From Acidobacteriota bacterium (lineage in GTDB: Bacteria > Acidobacteriota > Terriglobia > Terriglobales > Acidobacteriaceae), in the NCBI GenBank assembly GCA_013289795.1, contig JABCZH010000013.1, forward strand, positions 62,001 to 126,000: DNA of 64,000 bases, given 5' to 3'. The notes under the pieces were generated by a model, which saw nothing but the letters and a program-made list of their open reading frames with translations, was not told the origin of the DNA and made no database searches. Position numbers and translations under genes: made by a program. How positions within the stretch are numbered: position 1 is the stretch's first letter; each line of letters starts with the position of its first letter. Shown here piece by piece: positions 17,873 through 24,343 of the stretch.

Positions 17873-18194
17873 CACCTGCAATCTTCATATATTCGTGAGC
17901 AACGATCTCGCCGACTAGTGCTTCTCCCCGCAGTTTGTTCCACCTTCGCGAAGCTGGTCCGCTAAGAGGACATGCCCCCCGAAATGTGCAAATCTCTCCG
18001 GTTGCCCGAAGGTTAAGATTATGTTAACGCCCCTTCTAACACATCTTTACAAACCAGTAACGGCTGTCATTGGTAGAAGTTGGAGGACAGTGGCACGGGC
18101 TACTAAAACGACCGAATGGTCGGCGGGATGCCTTGCTCCAACCCAGCAACTTTACTTCCACAAGGTTTTCCACAGGGCAAAAGCCGCCAAACCC
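17873..18194. other. Intergenic region downstream of fic and dnaB
   Basis: 322 nt between the convergent fic remnant and dnaB. I see no gene, strong hairpin or repeat here. Confidence 0.5.
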
Positions 18195-19562
18195 TCACCC
18201 TTCCTGCTCAATTCCGCCTTCCATTAACGACTCAAACCGGGTCGAGTTCTTGATGAATGCCAGCTTGACCTTGCCCGTCGGGCCATTGCGCTGCTTGGCA
18301 ATAATGAGTTCGGCTTTGCCCTGCAAGTCGGGATCGTCCTGCTTGTAAACCTCTTCGCGGAAAATGAAAGCCACCACGTCGGCGTCTTGCTCAATCGACC
18401 CGGACTCACGCAGATCCGCCAGTTGCGGACGATGATCTCCACCGCGGCTCTCCGGTGCGCGGCTCAACTGCGAAAGCGCAATCACCGGCACGCTCAATTC
18501 CTTGGCCAGTCCCTTCAAGCCACGCGAGATCGCCGAAACTTCCTGAGTGCGGTTCTCAAACCTTTTACCACCGCCCGACATCAGTTGCAGGTAATCGACG
18601 ATCAGCAAATCGAGTTTCCCTTGCGACTGTTTCAGCCGCCGCGCCTTGGCCCGCATCTCGCTCAGCACAATGCCGGGAGTGTCATCGATGAAGATGGGAG
18701 CATGCGCCAGTTCATCCATTGCTCGCACGACCTTCGTCATGTCGTCACGCCACAGAGATCCCGTTCGCATCTTGTGCGAGTCCACTCGCGCCCGCGAACA
18801 CAGCAGACGCAGCAGCAAAGCCTCGCGCGACATTTCCAGCGAAAACATGCCCACAACTTTCTGATCTTCAATGGCGGCGTTCTCCGCGATGTTCATAGCG
18901 AACGCCGTTTTGCCCATCGAAGGCCGGCCGGCAATGATGATCAAGTCCGCACGCTGGAACCCGCTGGTCATCTCGTCGAGATCGGTGTAGTGGGTCGCAA
19001 GTCCGGTGATGCGCTGGCCGCGCTGCAACAGCGCGTCCACCGAACCGAACGACTCTTTGACAATCTCCTGCACCCCCATAAAGCCGCGCCCAATGCGCTT
19101 TTCCGAGAGCTGCATGATGGCAGCCTCGGCATCATTGAGGACTTCCTCCGCCGGATCACTCTGCTCCGCGGCACGCGCGATCGCAACATTCGCCGCATGG
19201 ATCAATCCACGCAACAGCGCCTTGTCGCGCACGATCTTGATGTAGTGCTCGATACTCGGCCGGTCGGGCACTCCGTCCAGCAGCCCGGAGACATAGCCAA
19301 CGTCGCCAATCGCCTCGAGTTCCTTGCGCAGGTCCAGTTCCTCGACCAACGTGATCATGTCAATCGGCCGCGAAGACTCCGCCAGATCGACCATGCGGTT
19401 GTAAATGCGGCGGTGGGAATCGAGCGAGAAATCTTCCGGCTTCAGATGCTCGGCGGCCTGGTTATAAGCGAAGTTATCCAGCAGAATCGCGCCCAGAATT
19501 GAGCGCTCGGCCTCTACGTTGGCCGGCAAAGTGTGCGCGAGACTGTAGTCAGTAGTCGCCAA
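18195..19562 (-). CDS. dnaB: Replicative DNA helicase DnaB
   Basis: 455 aa. The N-terminal primase/loader-interaction domain spans ~residues 10-115 (LPANVEAERSILGAILLDN). The RecA-like motor follows with Walker A GRPSMGKTAF (Lys218), the FSLEMSREALLLRL segment, Walker B-type LLIVDYLQLMSGG, and C-terminal QLSRAPESRGGDHRPQLADLRESGSIEQDADVVAFI. No intein. It unwinds DNA ahead of the replication fork. The start is a TTG at 19562 without a good ribosome site, overlapped by the end of a short upstream frame (19549-19671). Translation may therefore depend on coupling. Confidence 0.96.
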   Translation of the reverse strand: MATTDYSLAHTLPANVEAERSILGAILLDNFAYNQAAEHLKPEDFSLDSHRRIYNRMVDLAESSRPIDMITLVEELDLRKELEAIGDVGYVSGLLDGVPDRPSIEHYIKIVRDKALLRGLIHAANVAIARAAEQSDPAEEVLNDAEAAIMQLSEKRIGRGFMGVQEIVKESFGSVDALLQRGQRITGLATHYTDLDEMTSGFQRADLIIIAGRPSMGKTAFAMNIAENAAIEDQKVVGMFSLEMSREALLLRLLCSRARVDSHKMRTGSLWRDDMTKVVRAMDELAHAPIFIDDTPGIVLSEMRAKARRLKQSQGKLDLLIVDYLQLMSGGGKRFENRTQEVSAISRGLKGLAKELSVPVIALSQLSRAPESRGGDHRPQLADLRESGSIEQDADVVAFIFREEVYKQDDPDLQGKAELIIAKQRNGPTGKVKLAFIKNSTRFESLMEGGIEQEG

Positions 19563-19671
19563 AGTTCTTCTTCTGTGTTTGAGAATCCAACTGGAGTGCG
19601 AACGCGATACTACTCACTAATCGCTTGTGGATGGCGCGCAGCTCCTTCGGAAAACGCGGATTAATAATCAT
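19549..19671 (-). CDS. Short open frame overlapping the dnaB start
   Basis: 40 codons: ATG at 19671 with AGGAG 2-3 nt upstream, ending in a TGA 14 nt inside dnaB. The peptide is basic in its first half (NPRFPKELRAIHKRLVSS) and would be translated just before the dnaB TTG. It could be a leader peptide for coupled dnaB translation or a small protein. No homologue is known to me. Confidence 0.4.
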   Translation of the reverse strand: MIINPRFPKELRAIHKRLVSSIAFALQLDSQTQKKNFGDY

Positions 19672-20437
19672 TTCTCCTGGCTGCATACTTGCTGAGCCAA
19701 GTGTAGGGGAATAAAAAGCGAATAATCAAGAGAGAACTTGCAGGTTAAGATTTTCTCTGTGTCTCTGTGGTGGGGTGTTGATCTATCTGAGTTGATCTGC
19801 GGAGATCTGCGGCTGAAAATAGATGCGGTCCAGGCCCAGCCAGCCCAGACCGCATTGCTTGTAAGACGTCACCGCTTTCTCGCCGCGCAAAGCGGCCAGT
19901 CGCACGAGTCAGAACCGCGCCCACGAGGGGTGCTCATTCCTTCTCGTACTTTGCGAACCATCGACCCGGGTTTGATCCCGCGCCCACAACTCGCATCGAT
20001 CGCCCGAGTTGACGACTCAGTCCTTCTCTGGTGAGGAGGACTCCGAGGAGGCCGCAACGCCTGGGCCCAGAAACGCGCCATGACACGCTTGAGAACCCTC
20101 CAGCGGTTCACCCTCGAGAACCGCCGGAAACTCGTCAACTCTTCAGCAATCCGCAGCGTGAAAACGTCTCACGTAAGCACTGGCGCATACAATGCTTGAG
20201 CCGCCGATTCACGGCAACAAAAAAATCGCAGCAGGTTGTGCAGAAACTGTGCAGGACCAAACTTCTCTGTGGAAAGCAACGGAAAACCCAGAAAAAATCA
20301 GCCACCGATCCTCACGGATGAACGCGGATTAGGTAAAGGTAAAGAGAAGAGGCACCGCCCAAGCCGCGCCTTTTAAGATCAGCGTTGCTCTGCGAAAATC
20401 AGCGGCGAAAACAGAAGGCGGCGGGTGGGATAGCTCC
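19672..20437. other. Long intergenic zone upstream of dnaB with dispersed repeats
   Basis: No gene with convincing codon use and start. Short repeat-like text occurs at 19779-19821 (a TTGATCTGCGGAGATCTGCGGC-type segment) and around 20310-20335. The middle (about 19860-20180) has several interrupted frames on the minus strand and may be a decayed gene, but I cannot name it. Confidence 0.4.
20351..20411. repeat. Dispersed repeat, copy 1 (GC-rich dyad plus GATCAGCG-type tail)
   Basis: A GGCACCGCC...GCGCC dyad is followed by TTTTAAGATCAGCGTTG, then TCTGCGAAAATCAGCGGCGAAAA. The same string with few changes occurs at 24281-24341 next to rpoD. Shorter relatives lie at 35343-35383 and 38779-38811. 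Confidence 0.7.
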
Positions 20438-20640
20438 TCAGAGCTCCAACCGCCCCTTCATGAATCTGAACGACGCTTCCATCCGCTCCAGCGTGTTGCG
20501 CGGAGGTCCTTCCGGTTCCGCCGGCTCCTCGGCGTCGCACGTATCTACATTCATCTCTTCCTTCGCCGCAATCGCCTCCCGCAGCAGGTGCCACGCTTCA
20601 CGGTAGGGCTCGTATTTCGAGTTCGGCGAATCATTTTGCC
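20438..20640 (-). pseudogene. Fragment of a small acidic-protein gene cut by a repeat
   Basis: The minus-strand frame ending at 20438 reads NSKYEPYREAWHLLREAIAAKEE, then CDAEEPAEPEGPPRNTLERMEASF and RFMKGRLEL. Codon use looks genuine. Upstream it runs into a GGGGACAGGC-type repeat at 20640-20672 with no start in frame except an internal ATG. I take it as a truncated gene; a 38-aa product from the internal ATG is possible. Confidence 0.4.
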
Positions 20641-20773
20641 TGTCCCCAGTTCTCCCGTCCCCGTTTCCCCAGGATGGGAATCGCGGGCTCTACGATGCTG
20701 AGGGGAGGGAGACACGCACGGAACAATGGGAGGAAATCAGGTGGAACCGGGCGACAGACGCTTCAATTCTCCG

Positions 20774-21430
20774 TCACGATAGTCGCTGCCCCACCTGGAA
20801 TCTCGTGCAAAATGCTTGAGTCTTGCCCCACCTCGGGAGCGCGAAGTCTGGATCGGAAAACTGGGCTTTGCTAACTACCCACTCGTAAACCTCTTTCATC
20901 GTCGCGAGTACGTTCTCAAGATCGACGATCGTATTCTTAACACGGTACTGATACCTAGCTACCCACCGTTGATTAGCCAAATCGTAAACCATCGAATAAG
21001 TATTTGTCTGAGTGGGCTGGCTCAAGAAAATCGTGTATGCCCAATCCCCATTGCTCCACATGAGTGATCCCAGAATTGGATAGTCGATTTCCTCGTTGGA
21101 GGACAGATCGCCCCGCATGTGTTGCAGATGGTTGCGCACGTTTTCTACATTAACGAGGGCCGATTTGAGCTGGCGCATCTGCGATTCTCGTTTGTTTAAA
21201 AGCGGTAATGCGTCTATCAACGAGCCGAACCGATGGGCGAAGTCGATGAATGTAACTGCCGAAAGAAGCGGTGAAATAGCCCGACTCTCAATGTCAACAC
21301 TGCGCGTGATATCACCTTCCAACAGGGCCAGTTCCGCCGATAATCTCCCGAGCAATTCTTCACTGGCCAGCATTGCACGCTTCGCTGCCTCAAACAGTAA
21401 GACAAACTTCTCTTGCGGAGTTCGCGTCAT
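20774..21430 (-). CDS. Hypothetical protein, mostly helical
   Basis: 218 aa from the ATG at 21430; a TTG three codons upstream is an alternative. I do not recognise the family. The first ~110 residues look like an amphipathic helical bundle (EKFVLLFEAAKRAMLASEELLG, then LKSALVNVENVRNHLQHMRGD). The second half is richer in aromatic residues and beta-prone segments (WSNGDWAYTIFLSQPTQ, then RWVARYQYRVKNT). No signal peptide or membrane helix. It stands alone among repeats in a region with accessory character. Confidence 0.65.
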   Translation of the reverse strand: MTRTPQEKFVLLFEAAKRAMLASEELLGRLSAELALLEGDITRSVDIESRAISPLLSAVTFIDFAHRFGSLIDALPLLNKRESQMRQLKSALVNVENVRNHLQHMRGDLSSNEEIDYPILGSLMWSNGDWAYTIFLSQPTQTNTYSMVYDLANQRWVARYQYRVKNTIVDLENVLATMKEVYEWVVSKAQFSDPDFALPRWGKTQAFCTRFQVGQRLS

Positions 21431-21648
21431 GTGATCCAACCCATCGGATTATAGGACCGTTCACAGGTTCGCGCCGAACTCCCTATATCACCGATCCCGC
21501 TCGCCGAGCAATACCGGCCTGTAATTTGTAGACAGCCATCCGATTTTCCCCTCGCCCACGCCATAACCAGGCGTAAAACTCAATCTCAAGCGAAATCTAA
21601 TTTACACGGCCAAAAGTCAGCGTACAATGGCTGGCACGATGGCGCTCG

Positions 21649-22317
21649 TTGCCCACAACAACGCTGCTCGACGGCCTGAACTACTACAAGATTTGCACGC
21701 CTTCTGACTGGCAGCGCACGCTGCGTGTCGAGACTTCTGCGGTCGCGGTTGTCAAACTCATTTCTCAGTACGGCACCAACCCCACACCACCTGCTCTGCG
21801 GGCAGCATATGATCTACTGCTTGACATAGAAGGGTGGAAGGCGATGTGCCTGCAACAGCGCATGGGCAACGCTGGACAGAACAACGAACAGGCGATCTGG
21901 AATGCCTTTTGTGGCGCACTCGCCGCCAAGAACGACCGCGACGCTATTCTGTCCGTTATGCAATTGAAGGGTTTCGGGTCCAGCCGTGATGACGAGACAG
22001 GTCAGCGCCGGGCCAAAGTTGCCACTTCTGCGATGCGTTTCCTGAAACCTGACACCTGGGGCGTCGTTGATTGGAGAACAGCGGCGATGCTGGCGTTTCT
22101 CGGCCAAAGCAATTGGGACATGGATCAGGCACTACTGCTGGCGAAAAAGTGGAAGGCGGACGATCTTCGCGACACGTACGATGTGATCGACGAGAATGGA
22201 GCGTGTGCGTACAACCAGATGTATCGCGATAGGCGGGCAACACCTTCCTTCCTACGCACAGTCGATGTCGAGATGGCGCTATTTGGGCTCTCGATGATGG
22301 CATGGCCGTTCCGCTGA
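21649..22317 (+). CDS. Hypothetical protein, possible helix-hairpin-helix (DNA glycosylase-like) fold
   Basis: 222 aa if the TTG at 21649 is used; ATGs just upstream are out of frame, so the start is uncertain. The segment VMQLKGFGSSRDDETGQRRAKVA followed by MRFLKPDTWGVVDWRTAAML resembles the hairpin and catalytic-Asp region of HhH-GPD glycosylases (GFG...AK...LxPxxxxVxDxR). No iron-sulfur cysteines are present. I cannot confirm activity. The gene is flanked by the 218-aa hypothetical and a small coiled-coil gene. Confidence 0.6.
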   Translation: MPTTTLLDGLNYYKICTPSDWQRTLRVETSAVAVVKLISQYGTNPTPPALRAAYDLLLDIEGWKAMCLQQRMGNAGQNNEQAIWNAFCGALAAKNDRDAILSVMQLKGFGSSRDDETGQRRAKVATSAMRFLKPDTWGVVDWRTAAMLAFLGQSNWDMDQALLLAKKWKADDLRDTYDVIDENGACAYNQMYRDRRATPSFLRTVDVEMALFGLSMMAWPFR

Positions 22318-22394
22318 TGCGACGACTCCGTTAGTCGATTCGTCAAGAAATGTTGTGGGAAGGTGCCCTCTGTTCCGCGTTTTCCCCGAGCGTC

Positions 22395-22592
22395 ATGGAC
22401 AAGGCAGGGCGAATTGCGGCGCTTCGCCAGCAGATGGCAAAGATTGAATCCGAACTGACGGCGACCGGTCGAGATCTGCCAGAAGATTCCAACTCGGCTC
22501 CCGCAGAGGTCGAGAGGTACCAAGGTCTGGAAGCGCGATACCAAGAACTCAGGGACGAACTCGCAGGGCTACGATCGCCCGACTTACAGTAA
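22395..22592 (+). CDS. Small coiled-coil protein
   Basis: 65 aa from the ATG at 22395, or 80 aa from a TTG/ATG-like start at 22350; neither has a clear ribosome site. The sequence is a charged heptad-like helix (MDKAGRIAALRQQMAKIESEL) and a second one (EVERYQGLEARYQELRDELAGL). It lies 33-78 nt after the previous gene on the same strand. The function is unknown. Confidence 0.45.
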   Translation: MDKAGRIAALRQQMAKIESELTATGRDLPEDSNSAPAEVERYQGLEARYQELRDELAGLRSPDLQ

Positions 22593-22816
22593 TACAGAAT
22601 CAGCCCACTACCGGACGTTCGTACTTTCTATCCGGGATGGCCCGGTGCCCCAGGTTCGCGCCCTAGGCACCGACTCTGAGTTCTTAACTTCTCTGCGTCA
22701 TGGGGCGCTAACCTGGGCGAAGGAAACTCGCGGGTTAATTGCGAGGACAGACGAAACTTCCTCCAAAATCCGAAAATGCGGGCAATTCGGAGACAGACGA
22801 GAGTGACCCCAACCCA

Positions 22817-23059
22817 TCAGCGCCTCGGTTTTCGTGAGCGGACGGCCTTGATGACCCGATCAATTTGGCTCGAACTGAGCGTGTCTGTTCCCTTGCGTCG
22901 CGATTCGTTTCCAATCAACCTGAGCACCTCCGGCACCGGAGTAGCCAGCCGTGAACGGGTTTTTAGCAACTTTCTTCGCATGGGATGGTCCACCACAAAA
23001 GCCAAAGCCCCGAGCATCGCCCGGGGCTTCGAGATACTAGAACACCGTTTGCCAGACAT
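22817..23059 (-). CDS. Possible leaderless small basic protein
   Basis: 80 codons from the ATG at 23059. The peptide is strongly basic (MSGKRCSSISKPRAMLG at the start, DRVIKAVRSRKPRR at the end). The ATG lies only ~5-7 nt after a good -10 box (23064-23069), so any mRNA would be leaderless. A terminator-like hairpin sits inside the frame. In the second copy of the repeat the start is GTG and a 4-nt deletion shifts the frame, which argues against a conserved protein. It may be only an accidental frame over a small RNA. Confidence 0.3.
   Translation of the reverse strand: MSGKRCSSISKPRAMLGALAFVVDHPMRRKLLKTRSRLATPVPEVLRLIGNESRRKGTDTLSSSQIDRVIKAVRSRKPRR
22997..23057 (-). ncRNA. Candidate small RNA, unit 1
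   Basis: Promoter TTGACA (23086-23091), 16-nt spacer, TATTAT (23064-23069), with predicted start near 23057. The first 16 nt (GTCTGGCAAACGGTGT, 23057 down to 23042) are perfectly complementary to the anticodon arm of the tRNA-like gene at 23121-23208. A hairpin (arms 23022-23029 and 23005-23012, 8 bp) with a T-rich tail (T, then TTTT at 22997-23000) would end it. Length ~60 nt. Confidence 0.5.
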
Positions 23060-23119
23060 CTTAATAATATGCCGGATACACCGCTTGTCAAGCACGTTCA
23101 AACAGGATCGAGTGCCGAG

Positions 23120-23208
23120 AGGAGGGCAAGGGAGTTGAACCCTAGTGGCTGCAAGAGCCACTCGACCGTCTGGCAAACGGTGTCCAGTACCCACTGGCAA
23201 TACCCTCC
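23120..23208 (-). tRNA. Non-canonical 8/4 tRNA-like gene, anticodon GCC (Gly codons)
   Basis: 5' end at 23208. The acceptor stem has 8 bp (23201-23208 with 23121-23128, one G-U). The D arm is CCAGT-GGGT-ACTGG (5 bp with 4-nt loop, like tRNASec). The anticodon stem has 5 bp (ACCGT/ACGGT) with loop TTGCCAG, anticodon GCC at 23172-23174. A 7-bp variable arm with 5-nt loop lies at 23144-23162. The T stem has only 4 bp (AGGG/CCCT) with a normal TTCAACT loop. The discriminator is U (23120) and no CCA is encoded. A canonical tRNA has 7/5 stems, and Gly tRNA has no long variable arm. The 8/4 plan matches the allo-tRNAs described from Acidobacteria; a long variable arm suggests serylation, U73 suggests glycylation. 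Confidence 0.8.
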
Positions 23209-23230
23209 TAAACGCCGTCTACCGTGCTTC

Positions 23231-23254
23231 ATTTTATGAGCGCTATCTCATAAA
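23231..23254 (-). promoter_or_regulatory. Promoter with palindromic operator for the tRNA-like gene
   Basis: Perfect 8-bp dyad TTTATGAG (23233-23240) and CTCATAAA (23247-23254) with a 6-nt centre. It overlaps a minus-strand -10 box TAAAAT (23231-23236) 22 nt before the tRNA 5' end. The -35 is weak (TTCGCT), so control by a bound protein is plausible. Confidence 0.5.
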
Positions 23255-23396
23255 GCGAACTGTTTGTGCGTAAAGATTTGGAGGAAAACTGGGGACAGAC
23301 GGGAGGTTCCCCGGTCTCCTGCGTAAATAAGATTAGGTAGACGTTCTCTCTGTCCTCGGTTTATTCCCAAGGCAAATCGGCCCGGCCATCACAAGG

Positions 23397-23813
23397 TTAC
23401 TCCGCTGCCAGCCACTCCAAGGCTTCGGCCCGGCTTTTGAAAATAGGAAATTCGCGCCCGGAAAAGGTCCTCAGACTGTGACGGGAGTCTTCAGGAAAAC
23501 TCTCGGCACCAATCCACGCAGATCTCTTGATGTAAGGTTTGTTGAAGACAGCGGCTTCCTTCATGGCACGCAGGGCCTCCTGATCAAAGGCTGCGCCGGT
23601 GAAGTCGACAAGCAGCAGGACTGAAGCTCGCGCCCGGGTGGTGACAACTTCGGGAACAGCGCGGGCGGTCCTTTCCACCTCATCAGCTGAGAGTCCTGAG
23701 AAGTCGACCAGCAGAATCTGCTTGCCCTTGAAAGCGAGGAACTGGATACGAGCCGAGGACACGCCGACGACTTCCTCCTGCACGTCATTGTACGCCGCCG
23801 CCTCCGTTGGCAC
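23397..23813 (-). CDS. SpoIIAA/STAS-like small protein
   Basis: 138 aa from a GTG at 23813. The pattern of a beta strand and helix (KQILLVDFSGLSADEVERTA, then ASVLLLVDFTGAAFDQEALRAMKE) and the late FPIFKSRAEALEWLA resembles the SpoIIAA-like/STAS-type fold found as single-domain cytoplasmic proteins in many soil bacteria. I see no phosphorylatable Ser motif that would prove an anti-anti-sigma role. The gene lies between the two copies of the duplicated element, bordered by GACAGACGGG-type repeats on both sides. Confidence 0.72.
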   Translation of the reverse strand: MPTEAAAYNDVQEEVVGVSSARIQFLAFKGKQILLVDFSGLSADEVERTARAVPEVVTTRARASVLLLVDFTGAAFDQEALRAMKEAAVFNKPYIKRSAWIGAESFPEDSRHSLRTFSGREFPIFKSRAEALEWLAAE

Positions 23814-23876
23814 GAACTACGGAGAAAACTGGGAGGGTAATCGGGGACGGGTAATCGGCGACAGACGGGACCGACC

Positions 23877-24164
23877 CCAACCCATCAGCGCCTCGGTTTT
23901 CGTGCCCGGACGGCTTTGATGACCCGATCGATTTGGCTCGAACTGAGCGTGTCCGTGCCGTTGCGTCGCGATTTCCACTCACCCTAAGCACTTCCGGCAC
24001 CGGGGCAGCCAGCCGTGAACGGGTTTTTGGTAACTTTCTTCGCATGGGATGATCCACCACAAAAGCCAAAGCCCCGAGCATCGCCCGGGGCTTCGAGATA
24101 CTAGAACACCGTTTGCCAGACACCTCAATGATATGCCGGATACACCGCTCGTCAAACACGTTTG
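23877..24164. repeat. ~290-bp duplicated element, copy 2
   Basis: Second copy of 22807-23097, same orientation, about 1.07 kb apart. Differences include a 4-nt deletion (CGAA, minus strand) and a weaker promoter (TTGACG, 16 nt, TATCAT). The hairpin and the 16-nt antisense segment are unchanged. Confidence 0.85.
24061..24121 (-). ncRNA. Candidate small RNA, unit 2
   Basis: Promoter TTGACG (24150-24155), 16-nt spacer, TATCAT (24128-24133). The predicted transcript starts near 24121 with the same 16 nt complementary to the tRNA anticodon arm (24106-24121). An 8-bp hairpin (24086-24093 with 24069-24076) and TTTT at 24061-24064 follow. Confidence 0.48.
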
Positions 24165-24174
24165 ACTGCCCGCC

Positions 24175-24232
24175 AAAAGCAAAAGCCCCGAGACTGACTC
24201 GGAGCCTGCGGTTGTACTGAACGATGCCCGTC
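24175..24232 (-). ncRNA. Candidate small RNA, unit 3 (divergent)
   Basis: Promoter TTGACA (24261-24266), 16-nt spacer, TAGCAT (24239-24244). After the -10 it shares CATTGARGTGWCKGGCA with unit 2, then a different middle. An 8-bp hairpin follows (24198-24205 with 24185-24192, one G-U), then TTTTGCTTTT. The same layout as units 1 and 2 with a changed stem sequence supports an RNA rather than a protein. Confidence 0.48.
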
Positions 24233-24278
24233 ACTTCAATGCTATCAGTCGCGACAAGCATGTCAACAAGGATTGGCA

Positions 24279-24304
24279 AAGGCACGGCCGAAGCCGTGCC
24301 CTTT
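24279..24304 (-). terminator. Terminator of the dnaG-rpoD transcript
   Basis: 8-bp GGCACGGC / GCCGTGCC stem. Read on the minus strand the loop is TTCG, a stable C(UUCG)G tetraloop, followed by TTT; on the plus strand it is followed by CTTTT. It lies 40 nt after the rpoD stop and is part of a dispersed repeat copy (24281-24341). Confidence 0.75.
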
Positions 24305-24343
24305 TAGATCAGCGTTGATCTGCGAAAATCAGCGGCGAAAAGG

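Larger units (their letters stand above)
22807..23097. repeat. ~290-bp duplicated element, copy 1
   Basis: Shares about 90 percent identity by eye with 23877-24164 in the same orientation. Each copy begins with CCCCAACCCATCAGCGCC next to a GACAGACG motif. On the minus strand each contains a promoter, 16 nt antisense to the neighbouring tRNA, and a terminator-like hairpin. Confidence 0.85.

Noticed and set aside
19860-20180. Gene between dnaB and the 20.4-kb fragment
   Set aside because: Frames are interrupted, no start or known motif; left as possibly decayed sequence.
19563-20773. Replication origin near dnaB
   Set aside because: No cluster of DnaA-box-like 9-mers or AT-rich unwinding region seen, and dnaA/dnaN are absent.
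22646-22677. CGGTGCC / GGCACCG hairpin after the coiled-coil gene as a terminator
   Set aside because: Loop of ~16 nt and no T tract on either strand.
23120-23208. Ordinary tRNA-Gly(GCC) or tRNASec
   Set aside because: Gly tRNAs lack a long variable arm, and tRNASec has a UCA anticodon. The 8/4 stem lengths fit neither.
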